From Pseudomonadales bacterium (GTDB taxonomy: Bacteria > Pseudomonadota > Gammaproteobacteria > Pseudomonadales > IMCC2047), in the NCBI GenBank assembly GCA_024234615.1, contig JACKNY010000003.1, positions 310,001-374,000 on the forward strand: 64,000 nt of DNA, given 5' to 3'. This document shows positions 1 to 8,365 of the stretch, piece by piece. The stretch's first letter is position 1; every line of letters starts with the position of its first letter. Below the pieces are notes generated by a model. It searched no databases. It saw nothing but the letters and a program-made list of their open reading frames with translations, and had not been told where the DNA came from. The translations under genes were made by a program, and so were the position numbers.

Positions 1-1
1 C

Positions 2-706
2 GTCACGGAAATGATCAAACAGGTGAAATCTTTGGGTATGGAAACCTGCATGACTCTGGGGATGCTCAGTGGTGATCAGGCACAGGAGCTTTCCGCTGCC
101 GGACTGGATTACTACAACCATAACCTAGATACCTCGCCGGAATTCTACGGCGATATCGTCTCCACTAGAAGCTACAAAGATCGATTGGATACACTGGAGA
201 ATGTCCGCAGTGCTGGGATGAAAGTCTGTTGTGGCGGCATTATGGGCATGGGTGAAGAACTCAAGGATCGTGTCGGTTTGTTACAGCAGCTGGCGAATAT
301 GCCACAGCACCCAGAAAGCGTGCCCATCAACCTGTTGGTGAAAGTTGAAGGCACACCATTGGATCAGGTCGATGATTTGGAGCCCTTTGATTTTGTTCGC
401 ACCATTGCGGTTGCCCGCATACTGATGCCTGCTTCGCACGTTCGCTTGTCAGCGGGCCGTGAAAATATGAATGAGCAAATGCAGGCGCTATGCTTTTTGG
501 CAGGGGCTAATTCCATTTTTTATGGCGATAAATTGCTTACCACCGCAAATCCAGAAGCGGATAAGGACAGAACTTTATTTAACAAACTGGGCATTGAACC
601 CGAACAGTTGCAACAGTCCCATGAAGAGGGTGCTGAAAATACTGCGATATTAAGTGCATTGCGAGCCTCGCAGGAGGCTGCACTGTTTTATGATGCAACG
701 CGCTAG
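2..706 (+). CDS. bioB: Biotin synthase BioB (5' end outside window)
   Basis: Radical-SAM enzyme that inserts sulfur into dethiobiotin, the last step of biotin synthesis in the cytosol. The reading frame is open from base 2, so the N-terminal part with the CxxxCxxC cluster motif lies upstream of the window. Visible BioB signatures are YNHNLDTSPEFYG, the CCGGIMGMGE segment, RLSAGRE and GANSIFYGDKLLTT, all of which belong to the family core around the [2Fe-2S] site and substrate pocket. It is the first visible gene of a five-gene biotin operon; bioF starts 17 bases after its stop. Identity is very secure; only the missing start limits the annotation. Confidence 0.96.
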   Translation, partial: VTEMIKQVKSLGMETCMTLGMLSGDQAQELSAAGLDYYNHNLDTSPEFYGDIVSTRSYKDRLDTLENVRSAGMKVCCGGIMGMGEELKDRVGLLQQLANMPQHPESVPINLLVKVEGTPLDQVDDLEPFDFVRTIAVARILMPASHVRLSAGRENMNEQMQALCFLAGANSIFYGDKLLTTANPEADKDRTLFNKLGIEPEQLQQSHEEGAENTAILSALRASQEAALFYDATR

Positions 707-723
707 CCTTTGCCACCTAAACT

Positions 724-1893
724 ATGAAAGGTTTTGCCACGCTCGCGGCTGATTTGGCCCGCAGAAAACAAGAGCACCTCTACCGCACGCGCTTAGTCAC
801 GCAAAGCCCGCAAGGGGCGGAAATTATTATTGCCGGGAAAAAGTTCCTGAATTTTTGCAGTAATGATTATTTGGGTTTGGCAAACCATCCTGATGTTATC
901 AGCGCTTTTCAACGAGGCGCTCAAGATTACGGTGTCGGCAGTGGGGCATCACACTTGGTTAACGGGCATAGCCACTATCATTATCAGCTTGAAGAAGCAT
1001 TAGCTGAATTTACAGGACGCCCGCGAGCATTACTATTTTCAACCGGCTATATGGCAAACCTGGGAGCGGTTACTTCGCTGTTAGGTAAGGGCGATGGCGT
1101 TTTCGAGGATCGTTTAAATCATGCTTCTTTATTAGATGCGGGCATACTCAGCCGAGCCAATTTCCAGCGTTATCGTCACGGCGATATGGAAGAGCTTTCC
1201 AGCAGACTTGAGAAGTTTGCAGCCAACCGCAAACTGATTATTAGCGATGGTGTATTCAGCATGGACGGCGACCTGGCTCCGTTGCCGCAGTTACTCGCGA
1301 CAGCAAAAAAACAAAATGCTTGGTTAATGATAGATGATGCCCATGGTTTGGGTTGTGTGGGGAAAAAAGGCAGAGGTGTCTGTGAACACTTTGGCGTTAA
1401 CCAAGAAGATGTTCAGGTGTTAGTCGGTACGCTCGGTAAGAGTTTTGGTACGGCAGGGGCTTTTGTCGCCGGTAGTGAGGTCTTAATAGAAACCCTGATA
1501 CAGCAGGCGCGCACTTACATCTACACCACCGCGCTACCGCCAGCAGTTGCGGCGGCGACCCTGGTTAGTCTGAAATTGGTGGAGCAGGATAGCTGGAGAC
1601 GCGAGCACTTGGTGCAGTTAATTACTATGTTTCGTCGTGGGGCGCAGGCCAGAGGCCTGAGCTTAATGACGTCGCAATCGCCTATTCAGCCAGTATTGGT
1701 GGGGTCTTCCGCAGAAGCACTGGCGATGAGTGAAGCGCTTAAGGTGCAGGGTGTGTTAGTAACAGCGATAAGACCGCCAACGGTCCCTGCAGGCACGGCG
1801 CGGTTGCGGGTAACCTTGAGCGCAGCACACAGCAGCGACCAGGTTGAGCAACTGCTCGATGCGCTAGGTAAGGCGAAGCTGAATCGTGAGTAA
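724..1893 (+). CDS. bioF: 8-amino-7-oxononanoate synthase BioF
   Basis: PLP-dependent alpha-oxoamine synthase that condenses pimeloyl-ACP with L-alanine to give KAPA. The protein has 389 residues, the usual family length. The PLP lysine is K239 in GTLGKSFG. Other family motifs are FCSNDYLGLANHP near residue 41, the DDAHGLG stretch that binds the cofactor, and the N-terminal R-T-R loop. It sits between bioB and bioH and overlaps the GTG start of bioH by 8 bases, which suggests translational coupling. The ATG start was taken because it follows bioB closely and gives a full-length N-terminus. Confidence 0.96.
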   Translation: MKGFATLAADLARRKQEHLYRTRLVTQSPQGAEIIIAGKKFLNFCSNDYLGLANHPDVISAFQRGAQDYGVGSGASHLVNGHSHYHYQLEEALAEFTGRPRALLFSTGYMANLGAVTSLLGKGDGVFEDRLNHASLLDAGILSRANFQRYRHGDMEELSSRLEKFAANRKLIISDGVFSMDGDLAPLPQLLATAKKQNAWLMIDDAHGLGCVGKKGRGVCEHFGVNQEDVQVLVGTLGKSFGTAGAFVAGSEVLIETLIQQARTYIYTTALPPAVAAATLVSLKLVEQDSWRREHLVQLITMFRRGAQARGLSLMTSQSPIQPVLVGSSAEALAMSEALKVQGVLVTAIRPPTVPAGTARLRVTLSAAHSSDQVEQLLDALGKAKLNRE

Positions 1894-2692
1894 TCCGGTA
1901 ACTAAGCGTAATATCGTCATTCGCCGCCTGGGTAACCAGAAACGTCCGGCATTGGTATTGGTGCATGGCTGGGGGTTTGATTCAGATGTCTGGCAGCCGT
2001 TGCTGGAACCGCTGCAACAATCCTTTTATCTCTATCTGATCGATCTGCCGGGGTATGGCAGAGCTAAGACAGCGGAAAGCAAGACATGGGATTTGAATTC
2101 GCTGATGGCAGAATTTGCTTTGGAAGTCAGTGAACCAGCAATCTGGTGTGGTTGGTCGCTAGGCGGAATGTTGGCGGCTCACTATGCTAAATTCCAACCT
2201 GAAGGGGTCAAAGCTGTGTTGACTATTGCGAGCAATCCCGTTTTTGTGGCTAATCAAGATTGGCCAAATGCCATGCCGCATCAGGTATTTACAGATTTCG
2301 TCAGCGCACTGTCTGCACATCCACAAACAACGTTAAATCGTTTTGCGGGGCTGGTAACGCAAGGTGCAGCTTCATCTCGGGCAGATTTGCGTTTATTGAA
2401 ACCACTACTACAAAATGCACCCACGCCAGAGCACTTAATGGCAAGCCTAGTGTTGCTGAGTGAGTTGGATTTGCGCAGGGTGATAGCGGAAATTAAAGCA
2501 CCACAATGTCATATTTTTGGTGAGAAAGATGCTCTGGTTCCGCTTGCAGCGGCCCATCTGAGTCAAGGTTTGAACCCTCAAGCTGCAATTAAGATTATAA
2601 CGGGGGCATCGCATATCCCCTGGATATCTGATGCGAGTCATTTATTAGCAATAATCAACGCGTTCTCAGTCTCTGGTGGCCTCAGTGAATAG
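1886..2692 (+). CDS. bioH: Pimeloyl-[ACP] methyl ester esterase BioH
   Basis: Alpha/beta hydrolase that removes the methyl ester from pimeloyl-ACP and so ends the BioC-dependent pimelate-building cycle. The oxyanion-hole segment LVHGWGFDSDVW lies near residue 27, the nucleophile Ser91 sits in GWSLGG, an acidic residue occurs in the FGEKDALVP stretch, and the catalytic His is in GASHIPW. The start is GTG at 1886, inside the end of bioF. The 3' end overlaps bioC. Keeping bioH inside the bio operon, unlike E. coli where it is unlinked, is common in pseudomonad relatives. Identity is secure from motif plus context. Confidence 0.93.
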   Translation: MSNPVTKRNIVIRRLGNQKRPALVLVHGWGFDSDVWQPLLEPLQQSFYLYLIDLPGYGRAKTAESKTWDLNSLMAEFALEVSEPAIWCGWSLGGMLAAHYAKFQPEGVKAVLTIASNPVFVANQDWPNAMPHQVFTDFVSALSAHPQTTLNRFAGLVTQGAASSRADLRLLKPLLQNAPTPEHLMASLVLLSELDLRRVIAEIKAPQCHIFGEKDALVPLAAAHLSQGLNPQAAIKIITGASHIPWISDASHLLAIINAFSVSGGLSE

Positions 2693-3482
2693 TTTTGATA
2701 CGGCCACTAAACTGGATATCGCACATTCCTTTAGTCAAGCCGCGACCAGTTACGATGCAGTAGCGGGACTGCAACGCCGCATCGGGTATAGGTTGCTCGA
2801 GTTAGCACCTGAGGGAAACCACCGTACAGTGTTGGACCTTGGTTGCGGTACGGGTTATTTTGCGCCTCATTTACAGGATATGTTTCAGGCGGAGCAAATT
2901 CTTGGGCTGGATATGGCGCAGGGCATGATTGATTATGCCAAGCGGCAAAGTGATTTGCCGAATATGCGTTGGTGTTGTGCGGATGCGGAATCTTTGCCAT
3001 TGCGCGATGGCAGTCTGTGCATGATTTTCTCAAACCTCGCATTACAATGGTGTAGCGACCTATCAAGAATAATGGCGGAAGCCATGCGAGTATTGCGACC
3101 AGGCGGTTGTTTTGCCTTTTCAACCTTGGGGCCGCAAACACTGTGCGAGCTTAAAACCGCCTGGCGTCAGGTTGATGACTATGTTCATGTGAATCACTTT
3201 TTAGGCTTGCAGGAAATTCAATCCGCAATCCATGCCGCGGGCTTTATCGGTACCGCACAGGAAGAGCAAATAGTCACTCAATATCAGCAATTAAGGGGTT
3301 TGACAGGTGAACTGAAATCCTTGGGTGCACATAATCTCAATCGTGGCAGACGTGTCGGATTAACCGGCAGAAGCAGCATCCAAAAATTACTGCAAGCCTA
3401 TGAAGTCTATCGTGACGATCAAGATATGCTGCCAGCAACCTACCAAGTCTACTATTTTGTTCTTAATAAAAGCGCCAAATAA
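2676..3482 (+). CDS. bioC: Malonyl-[ACP] O-methyltransferase BioC
   Basis: SAM-dependent methyltransferase that caps malonyl-ACP so that fatty acid synthesis can build the pimeloyl chain. SAM motif I is VLDLGCGTGYF at residues 52-62. An N-terminal FSQAATSYD segment and an LALQWCSDL segment are typical of BioC rather than of generic methyltransferases. The GTG start overlaps the end of bioH by 17 bases; no ATG gives a complete N-terminus. The 268-residue length fits the family. It is the fourth gene of the biotin operon. Confidence 0.94.
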   Translation: MASVNSFDTATKLDIAHSFSQAATSYDAVAGLQRRIGYRLLELAPEGNHRTVLDLGCGTGYFAPHLQDMFQAEQILGLDMAQGMIDYAKRQSDLPNMRWCCADAESLPLRDGSLCMIFSNLALQWCSDLSRIMAEAMRVLRPGGCFAFSTLGPQTLCELKTAWRQVDDYVHVNHFLGLQEIQSAIHAAGFIGTAQEEQIVTQYQQLRGLTGELKSLGAHNLNRGRRVGLTGRSSIQKLLQAYEVYRDDQDMLPATYQVYYFVLNKSAK

Positions 3483-3497
3483 CGAGGAGAAAAGCCG

Positions 3498-4202
3498 ATG
3501 GGCCTGTTTAGTAAAAAGAAAAAGATTACTCGGACTTATTTTATCACTGGCACTGATACCGGTGTTGGAAAAACCCTGGTTTGCTCAGCACTATTAGAGG
3601 CGGTGAATAAAGCAAATCTGACCAGCGTTGCACTGAAACCTGTCGCTGCTGGCTGCGAAATGACCGACCAAGGCCCGGTCAATGATGATGCACTGGAGCT
3701 ACAGAGCCATATGTCGGTGCAGTTGAGTTACGAAGATATTAATCCCATTGCCCTGGAACCCGCCATTGCCCCGCACATTGCGGCGGCAGAAATCGACCTC
3801 AATATCGACATTGATGAGTTGGCACAACATTGCCAAGCCATGACCAATGATGCGGATGTGATGCTAATCGAGGGTGCCGGTGGTTGGCGGGTACCACTGA
3901 ATGAAGAGCAATATATGTCCGATTTGGTTAAGGCGTTAAATGTGCCGGTTATCATTGTGGTGGCGATGCGCCTGGGTTGTATTAATCATGGTCTGCTCAC
4001 TGCAGAGGCTATCCGCGCTGATGGACTACAGGTCGCCGGCTGGGTTGCAAACTGTACAACAGCCGACAATATGCCTGGTTTAGGTGATAGTTTATTGGCA
4101 CTAAGAGATCGGATGGAAGCGCCTTTCTTAGGTTATTTACCCTATTTTGAAGATCCTGATCCGCTCCAAATCGCCCCCTATTTGGAGATTAGTTATCTCT
4201 GA
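3498..4202 (+). CDS. bioD: Dethiobiotin synthetase BioD
   Basis: ATP-dependent carboxylase that closes the ureido ring of DAPA to form dethiobiotin. The P-loop GTDTGVGKT spans residues 18-26, followed by LKPVAAGC (substrate lysine) and the EGAGGWRVPL segment. A short lysine-rich stretch (KKKK at 6-9) precedes the usual N-terminus. An AGGAG-like ribosome site (cgaggag, 3483-3489) precedes the ATG. This is the last gene of the bio operon; a gap and the next small gene follow. Confidence 0.95.
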   Translation: MGLFSKKKKITRTYFITGTDTGVGKTLVCSALLEAVNKANLTSVALKPVAAGCEMTDQGPVNDDALELQSHMSVQLSYEDINPIALEPAIAPHIAAAEIDLNIDIDELAQHCQAMTNDADVMLIEGAGGWRVPLNEEQYMSDLVKALNVPVIIVVAMRLGCINHGLLTAEAIRADGLQVAGWVANCTTADNMPGLGDSLLALRDRMEAPFLGYLPYFEDPDPLQIAPYLEISYL

Positions 4203-4299
4203 AAGTCAGTAATATATTTTGATTTATAATTGCCATTCCTAAAATCTGTCCTAGACTTAAATTTGCGCCAAGACAAATTTTCGTAAAAAGCGGGTTGTT

Positions 4300-4545
4300 A
4301 TGAACCTTATGTCACCGATTCAGATAGGCCTTTCAGGTATTAGCCGCGGCCTTGAAAATATGCAAGAAATTGCCAGTGACATTGCACAAACAGGAACCGT
4401 GCAGCCAGAAAATTTGGATACTACTATCGATTTAACGCAATCTATGGTGGATTTAAAGGCGCAAGAGTTAGCCACGCTAGCAGCAACTAAGGTTATAGCA
4501 ACCGCAGACGAAGTCTTAGGAACCTTAATTGATGTGCGAGTTTAA
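4300..4545 (+). CDS. Orphan flagellar rod/hook C-terminal-like mini-protein
   Basis: An 81-residue protein that resembles only the terminal segments of flagellar rod and hook proteins (FlgB/C/F/G/E family). The N-terminal part (IQIGLSGISRGLENMQEIASDIA) looks like the helix that opens such proteins, and the C-terminal part (DLTQSMVDLKAQ, then KVIATADEVLGTLIDVRV) matches the family's closing coiled-coil helix. The large middle domain is absent and no flagellar gene is near. It stands alone between bioD and a strong terminator. Similar small proteins are annotated in pseudomonads without an assigned role. The coding call is good; any flagellar function is inference. Confidence 0.75.
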   Translation: MNLMSPIQIGLSGISRGLENMQEIASDIAQTGTVQPENLDTTIDLTQSMVDLKAQELATLAATKVIATADEVLGTLIDVRV

Positions 4546-4585
4546 CTGGTAAGTACAACGAATTTTTCCTCCCTCCTCGAAACTT

Positions 4586-4613
4586 ACGATCGGCCTGACC
4601 GATCGTTTTTTTT
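4586..4613 (+). terminator. Rho-independent terminator after the 81-aa gene
   Basis: Perfect 8-bp inverted repeat (acgatcgg / ccgatcgt) with a 5-base loop, followed by a run of eight T. It ends the transcript of the small rod-like gene and possibly of the bio operon. Confidence 0.88.
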
Positions 4614-4641
4614 GCTCGTTGAAATAATCTGAAGGATAAAT

Positions 4642-4670
4642 AAAAACGGAGTCACTAGGACTCCGTTTTT
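4642..4670 (-). terminator. Bidirectional terminator after the TonB receptor
   Basis: A 12-bp inverted repeat (aaaaacggagtc / gactccgttttt) with a 5-base loop has an A-tract on one side and a T-tract on the other, so it can work on both strands. It lies 19 bases beyond the stop of the minus-strand receptor gene. Confidence 0.85.
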
Positions 4671-4688
4671 ATTCCTGGTATCCAGAAA

Positions 4689-6842
4689 TTAAAAGCTAAA
4701 TTTCACGCCGATAATGGCAGTGCGAGGTTTGTTCGGGCGAGCCCCGCCAGGGCTGCGTGCGACAATATCTTGATCATCTAACAGGTTATCTATTTTTAAG
4801 TAAAGATTTGTCACATTATTTAATGGATATTGCGTGACCAGATCGAAAACCAGCAGTTCGTCTGTCTTTAACAGGTTATCGTCCACCCCCGCACGGTCGC
4901 AGCTGTTGTTGTGGCACATTTCATCGGTATAGCTAGCATTCAAATAAGTGCTCCAGCCGGAATTAAATTCCAGCCCCAGTTGGGCATTTAGTACGTTTTC
5001 CGGCACATAGCGCAAGACATCGCCGTCTTGGAGAGAACCATTGTCGTCTGCATCAGTAATTTCAGCGTCAGTGTAGGTATAACTGACCATCAGCGGTACA
5101 CTGAAGCTTGTACTGGTATAAAGTGTGGTATTCAGCATTAGCTCAAGGCCTTTGATTTCTGATTTGCCAAGGCTTTGTGACCCGCTCGTTTGCGCGCCGC
5201 AGGGAAACGCCGCAGTGCAGTTGAGTACCGTGCTTTCGTAATCGCTGTAGAAGGCGATGGCTGAAGCACTCAGCCTTTCACCTTGATAACGCGTACCCGC
5301 TTCATAGTTGGTGCTTTTTTCCGGGTCAACATTCTCGTTAGAGTCGGCGGACGCAGGAGCAAAGCCAGAGTGAGCTCCTGCCAATAACTGCCATTGGTCG
5401 TTCAGGTCGTAAGTGGCGCCAAAACTCCAGAGTGTTTCTTCAACATCGTTACTTGCCGTAATGCTGCTAGCGCTACGTTGTACATCCGCGTAGCGCTTTT
5501 GTTGCGTTTCAATATTTTCATGGCGTAACCCCAGTGTTAACGCCAGTGCGTCACTAACATGCCAAACATCCATAAGGTGCAGCGCAACAGCCTCGGCCGA
5601 CTCGACCCGGTTATTGCTCGAACTAGGGCTATTAATGCCGCTAAATACCAGTTTGCCATTGGTTTGATTAAACACTTCTGTCGGTTGAAAGCGATCTACA
5701 TCGTCTTCATGGTAACGAACACCGGCTTCTAGCTGATGCTGCGAAATGGTCCAGTTAGCAACAAATTGTAGACCTTTACTGAGATATTCCCGGTTGTTGT
5801 GTTTGATGTCTACGCTGGCATCAGTCATTCCCTCTAAAATCGACTGTGCAGCCAAGTCACCACTATTTGCTGAACCAATGAGACTGTCGAAGCTGCCACC
5901 ATCCACTTTGTCGACTTTAAACCAATCGCGCTTAAAGCGATTATAGTAGGCGGTGGTGGTAAGGCTAAGGTTATCGTTAAATTTCACCATATAGCGTAGA
6001 TTAGCCCCGGAATGGCGGGTTTTCATTTCATCTAATTCGGTGAGGGCGTAGCGACGATTTTCGTCGGCATTGAAATCGGCATCCGTTAGGCCGACATAAG
6101 TTTCGTCAGAAGTTTCTTCCGAATACTGGTATTTAAAATCCAATTGCTGGTATACAGCGGCATCGTTATCGCTGTTAATGCGGGCTTTGATGACATAATC
6201 CTCAATCTCGAAACCGCTGTCTTTGCTGCTGTTATCAATATCTTTAAACCCATCACTTTCCTGTTGGTGCGTTTCTACCAGCCAGCCCCAATTTTCGCCG
6301 CTGCTACCATAATGCGCGCTAACTCGGTTACTTCCGTACTCCCCCGCTTCCAGATTGATTTCACCGACAGAGCCATTGGGTATCCGTGTGGAGATGAGGT
6401 TGACGATACCGCCTACCGTTGAAGGGCCCTGGTGTAAAATGTTGGCGCCTTTAAGTACTTCGACGCTGCTCATACGGCCAGCAGTAGGAAAGTAATAAGC
6501 CGATGGAGCCGAATAGGGAGCGGGGGCAATTAAAACGCCATCTTCGAGTAGAGTGATTTTGTCAGATCGTTCTGATCCCGTGCCACGAATACCTATATTG
6601 GGGCGTAGCCCAAAACCATCCTCTTCCTGTAGATAAACTCCTGGAACCTGGCGAACCATACGGTTGATATCGGTATATTCAAATTTTTGTAATTCAGTCT
6701 CGCTAACCACATAGGCAGACCCAGGCAGCTCCTGTGCATCAGCCGGACTACCGATGATGGTGACTTCTTCGAGTCGAATGTCATCGGCACTCGATACATT
6801 GGCTAATAACACGGCACAGGTGAGGGTGGTTAGCTTGATCAT
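4689..6842 (-). CDS. TonB-dependent outer-membrane receptor (FecA-like)
   Basis: A 717-residue outer-membrane receptor for an iron chelate or similar ligand. A signal peptide ends near residue 19 (ANVSSA-DD). A TonB-box-like stretch (EEVTIIG) and a plug domain follow, with RQVPGVYLQEEDGFGLRPNIGIRG, LLEDGVLIAPAPYS and VEVLKGANILHQGPSTVGGIVNLIS. The plug resembles ferric-dicitrate FecA more than siderophore FhuA types. The rest alternates as expected for a 22-strand barrel and ends in an aromatic (IIGVKFSF). Cysteine pairs occur in predicted loops (CTAAFPC, CHNNSC). There is no FecA-type N-terminal signalling domain and no FecIR pair beside it. A Fur-like site lies upstream, so iron regulation is likely. 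The true ligand cannot be read from sequence. Confidence 0.9.
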   Translation of the reverse strand: MIKLTTLTCAVLLANVSSADDIRLEEVTIIGSPADAQELPGSAYVVSETELQKFEYTDINRMVRQVPGVYLQEEDGFGLRPNIGIRGTGSERSDKITLLEDGVLIAPAPYSAPSAYYFPTAGRMSSVEVLKGANILHQGPSTVGGIVNLISTRIPNGSVGEINLEAGEYGSNRVSAHYGSSGENWGWLVETHQQESDGFKDIDNSSKDSGFEIEDYVIKARINSDNDAAVYQQLDFKYQYSEETSDETYVGLTDADFNADENRRYALTELDEMKTRHSGANLRYMVKFNDNLSLTTTAYYNRFKRDWFKVDKVDGGSFDSLIGSANSGDLAAQSILEGMTDASVDIKHNNREYLSKGLQFVANWTISQHQLEAGVRYHEDDVDRFQPTEVFNQTNGKLVFSGINSPSSSNNRVESAEAVALHLMDVWHVSDALALTLGLRHENIETQQKRYADVQRSASSITASNDVEETLWSFGATYDLNDQWQLLAGAHSGFAPASADSNENVDPEKSTNYEAGTRYQGERLSASAIAFYSDYESTVLNCTAAFPCGAQTSGSQSLGKSEIKGLELMLNTTLYTSTSFSVPLMVSYTYTDAEITDADDNGSLQDGDVLRYVPENVLNAQLGLEFNSGWSTYLNASYTDEMCHNNSCDRAGVDDNLLKTDELLVFDLVTQYPLNNVTNLYLKIDNLLDDQDIVARSPGGARPNKPRTAIIGVKFSF

Positions 6843-6926
6843 TTCTCATTACTCCAAATACATAGGCTAAAAAACGCGCAGTTGAAACACTTTGCTACTA
6901 GGGTTAGAAGATGTGGGAATATTAAA

Positions 6927-6945
6927 ACAAATGAGAATAATTATC
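6927..6945 (-). promoter_or_regulatory. Fur-box-like operator upstream of the TonB receptor
   Basis: The 19 bases match the classical Fur consensus (GATAATGATAATCATTATC) at 14 positions, and a further cattatcatt repeat follows at 6951-6960. It lies about 85-115 bases before the receptor start, a normal operator position. A fur gene is present at 47964. Confidence 0.7.
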
Positions 6946-7068
6946 AAAAGCATTATCATTTAAGCAAGATAAATCTTGTGACTCAGATCAATAAAACCTA
7001 AGAATGATGATGGAACGTGCGGTATTTCTTCCAACCGGTGTCTTTTGGGAAAAGACTAAACCCAGAAT

Positions 7069-7557
7069 TTAAATGCTTTGCGGTAATTCTAGGCGGAGCA
7101 ATCTGCCGCAACCGGAGCGAATCTCAAACCAATTGGTTATCGACAACTCCATCTGAGCGATAGCACAAGGGGGCAAATTATTTAGAGGTGAGCGGGTGAG
7201 CTCGCCAAGCAACAGGGTTAGCGCGGGGTTATGGCCAACTATCGCTAGGTTATCGATGCGGTCGTCGAGCGCCTCAATAAAACCTAATAGAACAGTATCG
7301 TCGAAAGTGTAGAGCAAGGGGTCAACGACAATCTTTTGTTCGGGCAAGTGAATTGCTTTGCAAATCAGTTTGGCGGTGCTCAGCGCGCGTTTGGCCGGGC
7401 TAGCAAAGATCTGCTCAAAGGGTATCGGGTGATCACGTAAAACCCTACCCATAGCCCGGGCAGTGAATTCACCCTTGGCATTCAATGGACGCTCAAAATC
7501 GCTGAGACCAATATGCTGATCTGCATGCGCATGTCGAATAAGCGTCAGTTGTTTCAT
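7069..7557 (-). CDS. sixA: SixA-type histidine phosphatase
   Basis: A 162-residue member of the histidine phosphatase superfamily. The catalytic RH signature is RHAHAD at residues 8-13, with H9 as the phospho-acceptor; a second conserved His lies in VGHNPALT. Short length, the LTLIRHAHAD start and the S-x-A-K-R-A-L-S-T-A segment place it with SixA, which removes phosphate from phosphohistidine domains. The substrate here is unknown. It is a monocistronic minus-strand gene between the TonB receptor and the CpxP-like gene. Confidence 0.82.
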   Translation of the reverse strand: MKQLTLIRHAHADQHIGLSDFERPLNAKGEFTARAMGRVLRDHPIPFEQIFASPAKRALSTAKLICKAIHLPEQKIVVDPLLYTFDDTVLLGFIEALDDRIDNLAIVGHNPALTLLLGELTRSPLNNLPPCAIAQMELSITNWFEIRSGCGRLLRLELPQSI

Positions 7558-7714
7558 TCTGTATGCCCGAGTTGCGATTAAAACCGTCGAACATTGTTAC
7601 ACACCTCGCAACCGCGCGCTCGATGAATTCGGACTGGTTGTTGCTCAGCAGCCATTAGACTGCCGCTATATTAATTGAGGCGCAGTGACTACTGCGCCAT
7701 TGCAAAGTTGCCCA

Positions 7715-8194
7715 TTAAAAGCGATGCCGTCTTTTTTGCATGTGCTGCTTTAGATCCTTTCGTTGCTCGGGTGTTAGTTTCGCAAAAATATCGGCTTTTA
7801 ATTGCGCACTGGTCAGCATCATTTTCTTCATTAATTGCGCTTGGCTATCCGCTGCGGCGCCAATTGCTTCAGGGTTGAAGTCATCCTGAAGTGTTAGCTC
7901 GTGCATAGCGGTTTTTTGATTTTTCATTTCAGTCATCAGGTCGCGGAAACCGGGGGTAGCGTTGTCGATGATAGACTTGATTTCTTCATGCTGCTTATCG
8001 GATAGCTCAAGACGATTAAGCATATGCTTGAAGTGACCGATTGGTCCGCCGTCATGGCGCTTACCTTTAAACCAGCCTCTTTCATGACCACAGTCCGGTT
8101 TGCCATCCATATTACCCTGGGCGAAGATAGGACTGCTGAAGCATAAAATTGTGGCAAGTAGTGACATGCTGCATAAATGTCGAGTGTGTTTCAT
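7715..8194 (-). CDS. Spy/CpxP-family periplasmic protein (LTxxQ)
   Basis: A 159-residue exported protein. A signal peptide (LCSMSLLATILCFSSPIFA-QG) ends near residue 25. The mature part is charged and helical, with the LSDKQHEEIKSII and LTPEQRKDL repeats that define the Spy/CpxP family of periplasmic chaperones and Cpx inhibitors. It ends in a basic His/Arg tail. It is divergent from a CpxR/CpxA-like pair, and a CpxR-box motif lies in the shared upstream region, which supports a CpxP-like role in sensing envelope stress. Spy-like chaperone activity alone is the alternative. Confidence 0.85.
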   Translation of the reverse strand: MKHTRHLCSMSLLATILCFSSPIFAQGNMDGKPDCGHERGWFKGKRHDGGPIGHFKHMLNRLELSDKQHEEIKSIIDNATPGFRDLMTEMKNQKTAMHELTLQDDFNPEAIGAAADSQAQLMKKMMLTSAQLKADIFAKLTPEQRKDLKQHMQKRRHRF

Positions 8195-8287
8195 GGCTAT
8201 ATATCTCCGTAGTTAAATTATCACTGAAATGTCTAATACGACAGTTGAGAGATTACAGGATGCTCTGCAAAGTTGGGTCAAGGCAGT

Positions 8288-8302
8288 GTAAAGTTGTGTA
8301 AA
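8288..8302 (+). promoter_or_regulatory. CpxR-box motif GTAAA-N5-GTAAA
   Basis: Exact match to the E. coli CpxR consensus, two GTAAA half-sites separated by five bases (gttgt). It lies in the 160-base region between the divergent CpxP-like gene and the response regulator, so it could control both. Function is inferred from the motif and the neighbours. Confidence 0.72.
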
Positions 8303-8365
8303 TAGTCTGTTACTCACAAACCAGAGAGGCTTAAATCACAGAATGATTAAACGTTGAACAAGACT

